Of a stretch of 64,000 nucleotides of DNA, positions 58,420 to 64,000 are shown piece by piece; position 1 is the stretch's first letter; each line of letters begins with the position of its first letter. The notes beneath the pieces were generated by a model. The model was not told the origin of the DNA. It made no database searches and worked only from the letters and a program-made list of their open reading frames with translations. This DNA is from UBA8389 sp942493385 (lineage in GTDB: Bacteria; Bacteroidota; Bacteroidia; Bacteroidales; UBA1402). Position numbers and translations under genes: made by a program. The stretch is taken from assembly GCA_942493385.1 (NCBI GenBank), contig OW818699.1, forward strand, positions 1-64,000, in the 5' to 3' direction.

Positions 58420-59387
58420 TGATCCGGATCGGAATAATCGGAGGTGCCGGCTATACGGCTGGTGAACTCCTTAGAGTTTTGCTGAACCATCCTCAAGCTG
58501 AGGTGGTGTTCGTGAATAGCAGCAGCAATGCAGGCAATGCTGTTACGGATGTGCACGCCGGATTGATCGGCGAATGCAACCTGATTTTCACGGATGCGCT
58601 TCCGGTAAATCAAGTGGACCTGTTATTCCTTTGCTCGGCGCATGGAGACAGCAAGAAGTTCTTGGATGAAAACGAGGTGCCGGCCTGGGTGAAGATCATC
58701 GATCTTTCCACCGATTACCGCGAGGCAAGGCCTGACCACGATTTTGTATACGGCTTGCCTGAAATGAACAAAGCTGAGATTTCCAAGGCCTTGCATTTGG
58801 CCAATCCTGGTTGTTTTGCAACCTGCATTCAGCTGGCACTGTTGCCGTTGGCTGCCAATAAGTTGTTGAAGGCCGAAGTCCACGTGAACGCCATTACGGG
58901 TTCGACCGGAGCAGGCGTGAAACCGAGCTCCACCACCCATTTCAGCTGGCGGAACGACAACATTTCGGTGTACAAGGCATTCAATCACCAGCATTTGCAT
59001 GAAATCGGTCAATCGCTTCGTGGCTTGCAGGCAGAGTTCAGCCATGACATTAATTTTATTCCGGTACGAGGTGACTTTGCCAGAGGCATTTTCGCCAGCG
59101 TATATACAGACTTTGAAGGTTCAATTGAAGAGGCGGAAAAGCTTTATAAAGACTATTACAAGGATGCTGCGTTCACTTTTATCAGTAAGAAAAATGTGGA
59201 TTTGAAGCAGGTGGTCAACACCAACAAATGCATCCTGCATCTGGAAAAACACGGTAAGAAACTGCTGGTGCTTTCTGTCATAGACAATTTGCTGAAAGGC
59301 GCATCCGGACAAGCGGTTCACAACATGAACCTGATGTTCGGATTGGATGAAAAAACTGGACTGGGTCTCAAACCAGTCGCATTTTAA
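58419..59387 (+). CDS. argC: N-acyl-gamma-glutamyl-phosphate reductase
   Basis: NADPH-dependent reduction of N-acyl-glutamyl phosphate to the semialdehyde. 322 residues. Rossmann GIIGGAGYTAGEL at 5-17; catalytic Cys132 in NPGCFAT; GSTGAGVKPS and HQHLHEI follow. The acyl group (acetyl or succinyl) is undetermined: some Bacteroidetes use succinylated intermediates. Confidence 0.96.
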   Translation: MIRIGIIGGAGYTAGELLRVLLNHPQAEVVFVNSSSNAGNAVTDVHAGLIGECNLIFTDALPVNQVDLLFLCSAHGDSKKFLDENEVPAWVKIIDLSTDYREARPDHDFVYGLPEMNKAEISKALHLANPGCFATCIQLALLPLAANKLLKAEVHVNAITGSTGAGVKPSSTTHFSWRNDNISVYKAFNHQHLHEIGQSLRGLQAEFSHDINFIPVRGDFARGIFASVYTDFEGSIEEAEKLYKDYYKDAAFTFISKKNVDLKQVVNTNKCILHLEKHGKKLLVLSVIDNLLKGASGQAVHNMNLMFGLDEKTGLGLKPVAF

Positions 59388-59395
59388 GTAGAATT

Positions 59396-60529
59396 ATGAA
59401 ATTATTTGACGTATATCCTTTGTTTGACATCAACATCGTAGAAGGCAAAGGCTGCTACACCTACGATGACAAGGGTACGGAATATCTGGATTTGTATGGC
59501 GGGCATGCCGTCATATCGGTTGGGCATTCGCATCCGACCTATGTGAAGATGATTTCGGAACAGGTTTCCAAGTTGGGTTTCTACTCAAACTCGGTTCAAA
59601 ACAGGCTTCAGGAAGAATTTGCCTTGAAGTTGGGCAAAGCCAGCGGCTATGAAGATTACAGCGTTTTTCTGATCAATTCGGGGGCTGAAGCCAATGAAAA
59701 TGCGCTGAAACTGGCTTCCTTTCACAATGGTCGCAAAAAAATAGTGGCATTTAAGAAGGGTTTTCATGGACGAACTTCGGCAGCGGTTCGAGTGACCGAT
59801 AATGCGAAAATAGTCGCGCCCATCAACGAAGGTTTTGATGTTGCGTTTCTGCCACTTAATGATATTGAGGCGGTTCGAGCAACGCTTTCAAAAGGCGATG
59901 TTTGCGCGGTCATTATAGAAGGAATTGTTGGTATCGGTGGCATTCAGGTGCCATCCGCCAGCTTTATGAAGGAGTTGCGGGTGCTTTGTACCGAAACCGG
60001 CACCATCCTTATTTTGGACGAAATCCAATCGGGATATGGACGGAGCGGCAAGTTTTTCGCCCATCAATATTTCGGCATCATGCCCGATCTGATTACCGTC
60101 GCCAAGGGCATCGGCAACGGCTTCCCCATGGGTGCGCTGCTAATCAGCCCACTTTTCACGGCGGTACACGGTATGCTGGGCACGACGTTCGGCGGCAACC
60201 ATCTGGCTTGTGCAGCCGGTTTGGCAGTGCTGGAAATCATGGAAAAAGAACAATTGGTGGAAAACGCCGCAAAAGTGGGTTCCTACCTGATGGATGAACT
60301 GAACAAGATCGATGGTATAAAGGAAGTGCGTGGACTCGGCCTGATGATCGGCATCGAGTTCGAGACTCCCATCAAGGATATTCGTCGCAAACTTTTGTTT
60401 GAGAAACATATTTTTACCGGTGTCAGCGGAATGAATGTGATTCGACTGCTGCCCCCATTGACGCTGACCATGCAACAGGCGTCCTATTTTATTGAAAAAT
60501 TCAAGGAAACGCTTTCTGAATTGAGCTAA
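59396..60529 (+). CDS. argD: N-acylornithine aminotransferase
   Basis: PLP-dependent class III aminotransferase making N-acylornithine from the semialdehyde and glutamate. 377 residues. NSGAEANENALKLA and FHGRTSAA bind PLP; DEIQSGYGRSG carries the ring-stacking Asp; Lys237 in VAKGIGNGFP forms the Schiff base. Eight bases after argC. Confidence 0.96.
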   Translation: MKLFDVYPLFDINIVEGKGCYTYDDKGTEYLDLYGGHAVISVGHSHPTYVKMISEQVSKLGFYSNSVQNRLQEEFALKLGKASGYEDYSVFLINSGAEANENALKLASFHNGRKKIVAFKKGFHGRTSAAVRVTDNAKIVAPINEGFDVAFLPLNDIEAVRATLSKGDVCAVIIEGIVGIGGIQVPSASFMKELRVLCTETGTILILDEIQSGYGRSGKFFAHQYFGIMPDLITVAKGIGNGFPMGALLISPLFTAVHGMLGTTFGGNHLACAAGLAVLEIMEKEQLVENAAKVGSYLMDELNKIDGIKEVRGLGLMIGIEFETPIKDIRRKLLFEKHIFTGVSGMNVIRLLPPLTLTMQQASYFIEKFKETLSELS

Positions 60530-60573
60530 ACGTTTCGAAAACAAGTAACTTTGACATTCAAAAATCTAAAAGT

Positions 60574-61371
60574 ATGAAGATAAGCATTATAGGAGCAGGA
60601 AACATCGGTGGCGCCATCGCACACGGATTGACCAGAGGCACCATCATCAAAGGCAAGAACATCACTGTAAGCGACATCAGCGAAAAGAATTTGAAGCACA
60701 TCAGCGATTTGAAGGTGGGCATTCATTGCACGATTTCAAATAGGGAATGCATCCAAGGTGCCGACATTGTCGTCTTGGCGGTGAAACCTTGGCTGGTGGA
60801 TTCCATTGCTGCCGAAATCAGGGACTTGCTGGATTACGACAAGCAAATTGTACTTTGCATAGCCGCTGGTGTACCTTTGGAAAAACTGAGGGAGCTGTTT
60901 TCGCATTCTTCCGAGCAATCTCCGACCCTATTCCGAATGATTCCGAACACAGCCATCGACGTGATGGAGAGCTTCTCCTGCATTTCGTCGTGGAACGCCA
61001 CTGAAGAACAGGAAGCCAAAATCGTGGCCATCTTCGGAGAATTGGGTAAAGCCATGTTGGTGCCTGAATCTCAGTTGAATGCCTTTATGGCGCTTTCCTC
61101 CTGCGGCATCGCCTATGCTTTCCGTTACATTCGCGCCGCCTCCGAGGGGGGCGTACAAATGGGCATACATGCCGACGTGGCAAAAGAAGTGGTGATACAA
61201 ACCTTAAAAGGCGCTATTGCCTTGTTGGAAGCCAGCGGCAATCACCCGGAAGCAGAGATTGACAAGGTGACCACTGCAGGCGGAATCACCATCAAAGGAT
61301 TGAACGAAATGGAACATGCCGGCTTCACTTCGACCGTGATTCGCGGTCTATTGGCCAGTTACTTGGGATGA
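60574..61371 (+). CDS. proC: Pyrroline-5-carboxylate reductase
   Basis: Last step of proline synthesis. 265 residues. N-terminal Rossmann IGAGNIGGAIAHGL at 5-18; C-terminal dimer domain with ALSSCGIAYAFRYIRAASEGG and VTTAGGITIKGLNEME. Its stop codon overlaps the next small gene (ATGA). Placement inside the arginine operon links both glutamate-derived pathways. Confidence 0.95.
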   Translation: MKISIIGAGNIGGAIAHGLTRGTIIKGKNITVSDISEKNLKHISDLKVGIHCTISNRECIQGADIVVLAVKPWLVDSIAAEIRDLLDYDKQIVLCIAAGVPLEKLRELFSHSSEQSPTLFRMIPNTAIDVMESFSCISSWNATEEQEAKIVAIFGELGKAMLVPESQLNAFMALSSCGIAYAFRYIRAASEGGVQMGIHADVAKEVVIQTLKGAIALLEASGNHPEAEIDKVTTAGGITIKGLNEMEHAGFTSTVIRGLLASYLG

Positions 61372-61550
61372 AAAAGAACCGCAAAAAATCACTGACCGCA
61401 CAAATCACCATAGAAGATTATGTAAAAGCGGTCAAGATTGCCGACCGTGAAATGGAACAATCCTTTCGACCCGGTTGGGCAGCCAAGGTTAAAGTCCATA
61501 CAAATAAGAAAACGTACAACCGAAAGGTTTACAAGTCCCTCGAAGAATGA
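61368..61550 (+). CDS. Small basic protein between proC and proB
   Basis: 60 residues, MKKNRKKSLTAQITIEDYVK..., no signal peptide or membrane helix, strongly basic at both ends. It overlaps proC by four bases (ATGA) and proB by four bases (ATGA), the signature of translational coupling. This makes it a genuine gene rather than noise. No function is recognised; nucleic-acid binding or a regulatory role is possible. Confidence 0.7.
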   Translation: MKKNRKKSLTAQITIEDYVKAVKIADREMEQSFRPGWAAKVKVHTNKKTYNRKVYKSLEE

Positions 61551-62626
61551 TTACCTATCGCTACAAACGCATCGCCGTCAAAGTGGGAAGCAATGTGCTG
61601 ACCCAACAGGATGGCACATTGGATGTGACACGGATGTCTGCCATTGTGGATCAGGTTTCCATGTTGCAGAAAGCTGGCGTGGAGGTCATCCTGATTTCTT
61701 CGGGAGCAGTGGCATCGGGCAGAAGTCTGGTGCAGACCACTCGTAAATTGGATGCGGTGGACCAACGACAATTGTTTTCTGCCGTTGGCCAGGTCATTTT
61801 GATCAATCGTTATTACGACCTGTTTCACCAGAAAGGTTTGACCTGCGGACAAGTGCTTACCACCAAGGAAAGTTTCAGCAGCCGCCGCCACTATCTCAAC
61901 CAAAAGAATTGCATGACCGTGATGCTGGAAAACGGCGTCATCCCAGTGGTCAACGAAAACGATACCATCTCGGTGACGGAACTGATGTTCACCGATAACG
62001 ATGAGCTCTCTGGCCTCATCGCCACCATGATGGATGCAGAAGCGCTGTTCATTTTGAGCAACATCGACGGCATTTACAATGGGCACCCGAGCGACCCTGC
62101 ATCGCAGGTTATCCGCGAAATCCTGCCCGATGTCGATCTGAAGCAATATATTGCCGACGAGAAATCGGCCTTTGGGCGCGGCGGTATGCTGACCAAATGC
62201 AACATTGCCCGGAAAGTGGCTGAGGAAGGCATTCCTGTCATCATCGCCAACGGAAAGAAGGATCACATTCTGACCGACCTGATGGATCAAGCTCAAGATG
62301 TCGTCTGCACGCGCTTTCAGCCAACTAAAAAGGCTTCTGCCGTTAAAAAATGGATTGCTCATTCCGATGGTTTTGCCAAGGGTGAAATCCACATCAATGA
62401 GGGTTGCTTTGTGGCGCTGAACCAAAAAGCCACCAGCGTACTGCCTGTCGGAATCACCCGCATCGAGGGGAACTTTGAGCGGGGAGACATCGTGGGAATC
62501 TTCGACGCGGCTGGTGTACAAATCGGTGTCGGCAAAGCTCAATACGGGTCCGAAACCGCCCGCGACGTCATTGGCAAAAAGGGCGAGAAACCATTGGTGC
62601 ATTACGATTACCTCTTTTTAGACTGA
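61547..62626 (+). CDS. proB: Glutamate 5-kinase
   Basis: First committed step of proline synthesis. 359 residues with kinase domain 1-~260 (KVGSNVLTQ, ISSGAVASGR at 50-59, NENDTIS, FGRGGMLTK) and a C-terminal PUA domain (~270-359). A large antisense frame over it is spurious. Overlaps the small gene by four bases, followed by proA after one base. Confidence 0.95.
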   Translation: MITYRYKRIAVKVGSNVLTQQDGTLDVTRMSAIVDQVSMLQKAGVEVILISSGAVASGRSLVQTTRKLDAVDQRQLFSAVGQVILINRYYDLFHQKGLTCGQVLTTKESFSSRRHYLNQKNCMTVMLENGVIPVVNENDTISVTELMFTDNDELSGLIATMMDAEALFILSNIDGIYNGHPSDPASQVIREILPDVDLKQYIADEKSAFGRGGMLTKCNIARKVAEEGIPVIIANGKKDHILTDLMDQAQDVVCTRFQPTKKASAVKKWIAHSDGFAKGEIHINEGCFVALNQKATSVLPVGITRIEGNFERGDIVGIFDAAGVQIGVGKAQYGSETARDVIGKKGEKPLVHYDYLFLD

Positions 62627-62627
62627 T

Positions 62628-63872
62628 ATGAAACTGAACGAAACGTTTGAAGCTGTCCGCGAGGCAAGCCGAAGTTTGGCTTTCCTAAGTGACATCAAAA
62701 TACACGCTATTTTGCTGGAAGTGGCCGATGCAGCCGAAGCGAATGCTACTGAAATCCTTTCTGAAAATAAAAAGGACCTGGACTTGATGGATCCCAACGA
62801 TCCGAAATACGACCGCCTCAAATTAACCGTTGAACGCATTGCCGGAATTGCTTCGGACATGCGGGCAGTTGCAGCCTTACCATCGCCGCTTGGCAGAATT
62901 CTTTCCGAAACGACCCGTCCCAACGGCATGCATTTGAGTAAAGTTTCTGTCGCTTTCGGAGTCATCGGAATCATCTACGAATCGAGGCCAAACGTAAGCT
63001 TTGACGTCTTTTCCTTGTGCCTGAAATCGGGAAACGCCTGCCTGCTTAAAGGGAGCAAAGATGCACATCAGTCGAATGTCGCCATTGTGAAAATCATTCA
63101 TCAGGTTTTGCTTTGGCATGGAGTAAACCCAGCTGTCTGTACACTTTTGCCTGCCGAACGGGAAGCCACGACTGAGCTCTTGAATGCCAGAGGCTACGTT
63201 GATTTGATTATTCCCAGAGGCAGTGCCAACCTCATCAATTTCGTTCGTGAAAATGCACGCATCCCTGTCATTGAAACAGGCGCCGGCATCTGCCATACGT
63301 ATTTCGACGTAGACGGAGACCTAAACAAGGGTTCAGCCATCGTGAACAATGCTAAAACAAGGCGGGTAAGCGTTTGCAACGCCCTCGACTGCCTGCTGGT
63401 GAGCGAGAAACGGTTGAAAGACTTGCCTGCACTTTGTGAACCGCTGGCGTCATCTAATGTTCTAATTTATGCCGACCCACAAGCCTATTCGGAACTGAAA
63501 GACCATTATCCCGCCTCGCTCCTTGAACATGCAACCCCAGAAAGTTTCGGTACTGAATTCTTGGATTACAAAATGGCTGTGAAAACGGTTTCCGGCCTGC
63601 AGGAAGCATTGGAACACATTGCTAAAAACAGCTCCCAACACAGCGAATGTATCATTAGCGAGAATGAGGAGACTTGTTCCATGTTTGAACGCGCCGTAGA
63701 TGCCGCCTGCGTTTACACCAACGTTTCCACAGCATTCACGGACGGTGCTCAATTCGGCCTTGGAGCAGAAATTGGCATCAGCACCCAGAAACTGCATGCC
63801 CGCGGCCCAATGGCTCTGGAAGAACTGACCACTTACAAATGGCTGGTTCGTGGCGATGGCCAAATTCGGTAA
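62628..63872 (+). CDS. proA: Gamma-glutamyl phosphate reductase
   Basis: NADPH-dependent reduction of glutamyl phosphate to the semialdehyde. 414 residues. IYESRPNVSFD, KGSKDAHQSN and PRGSANLINFV are ProA blocks; catalytic Cys250 lies in RRVSVCNALDC. C-terminal FGLGAEIGISTQKLHARGPM is the family signature. Completes the proline branch with proB and proC. Confidence 0.96.
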   Translation: MKLNETFEAVREASRSLAFLSDIKIHAILLEVADAAEANATEILSENKKDLDLMDPNDPKYDRLKLTVERIAGIASDMRAVAALPSPLGRILSETTRPNGMHLSKVSVAFGVIGIIYESRPNVSFDVFSLCLKSGNACLLKGSKDAHQSNVAIVKIIHQVLLWHGVNPAVCTLLPAEREATTELLNARGYVDLIIPRGSANLINFVRENARIPVIETGAGICHTYFDVDGDLNKGSAIVNNAKTRRVSVCNALDCLLVSEKRLKDLPALCEPLASSNVLIYADPQAYSELKDHYPASLLEHATPESFGTEFLDYKMAVKTVSGLQEALEHIAKNSSQHSECIISENEETCSMFERAVDAACVYTNVSTAFTDGAQFGLGAEIGISTQKLHARGPMALEELTTYKWLVRGDGQIR

Positions 63873-63876
63873 TTTT

Positions 63877-64000
63877 ATGCATTTTGAAATGGATACGAAC
63901 GATACAACACAAAATCCTCTGGTAGAAATCATTACCATAGGTGACGAAATACTGATCGGGCAGATTGTGGATACAAATTCAGCCTGGATGGCCCGTGAAT
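63877..64000 (+). CDS. cinA: CinA-like protein, 5' part only
   Basis: The frame opens MHFEMDTNDTTQNPLVEI and continues ITIGDEILIGQIVDTNSAWMAR, the conserved N-terminus of CinA (molybdopterin-binding-like fold; nicotinamide-nucleotide amidohydrolase or ADP-ribose pyrophosphatase relatives). ATG at 63889 is an alternative start. Only about 41 codons lie in the window. It starts four bases after proA, suggesting readthrough from the arg/pro operon. Confidence 0.85.
   Translation, partial: MHFEMDTNDTTQNPLVEIITIGDEILIGQIVDTNSAWMARE

Noticed and set aside
61529..62602. 357-codon open frame antisense to proB
   Set aside because: Sits exactly opposite a well-conserved kinase gene, has no recognisable family content, and arises from the codon bias of proB.

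Overview
The window is chromosomal DNA from a member of the Bacteroidetes, most likely order Bacteroidales. Evidence: SusC/SusD pairs, a hybrid two-component regulator, a type IX secretion (T9SS) C-terminal domain, TAnnTTTG-type promoter elements, almost no Shine-Dalgarno sequences, and the rRNA order 16S - tRNA-Ile - tRNA-Ala - 23S - 5S. The genus cannot be fixed by eye.

Layout. (1) 1-10826, minus strand: a fused str/S10/spc ribosomal-protein operon running rpsL, rpsG, fusA, rpsJ, rplC, rplD, rplW, rplB, rpsS, rplV, rpsC, rplP, rpmC, rpsQ, rplN, rplX, rplE, rpsN, rpsH, rplF (cut by the window edge), with a promoter before rpsL and a long hairpin between fusA and rpsJ. (2) 11059-15808, minus: a small DUF3467-type gene and a 1464-residue hybrid two-component system (HTCS). 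(3) 16080-38999, plus: an apparent arabinan utilisation locus. It comprises a T9SS-secreted LamG/CBM-like protein and a separate nine-gene operon: fasciclin lipoprotein, SusC, SusD, two more fasciclin lipoproteins, a second SusC/SusD pair and two GH43 arabinanase-type enzymes. (4) 39044-40116, minus: an outer-membrane protein gene broken by a one-base frameshift. (5) 40238-45742, minus: a complete rRNA operon with its promoter and terminator. (6) 45925-50859, plus: a very large repeat lipoprotein of unknown function paired with a DUF5723-type barrel. (7) 51169-55933, plus: sppA-lpxK-PNP-thiL. (8) 56049-64000, plus: argR, a GNAT acetyltransferase, argG, argC, argD, proC, a 60-residue small protein, proB, proA and the start of cinA.

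The strongest new signal is regulatory. Two sites, 15805-15866 and 19741-19802, share the same 62-bp architecture: a nearly identical 20-bp block, two half-sites repeated 21 bp apart, and a TAnnTTTG -7 element starting exactly 54 bp from the left edge. One faces the T9SS LamG gene and the other faces the fasciclin/SusCD/GH43 operon. Together they look like the two targets of the neighbouring HTCS, tying a T9SS cargo and a Sus system into one regulon. The inferred flow is: HTCS senses oligosaccharide in the periplasm, activates both promoters, GH43 enzymes cut the polymer at the surface, fasciclin and LamG proteins hold it, and SusCD pairs import the fragments.
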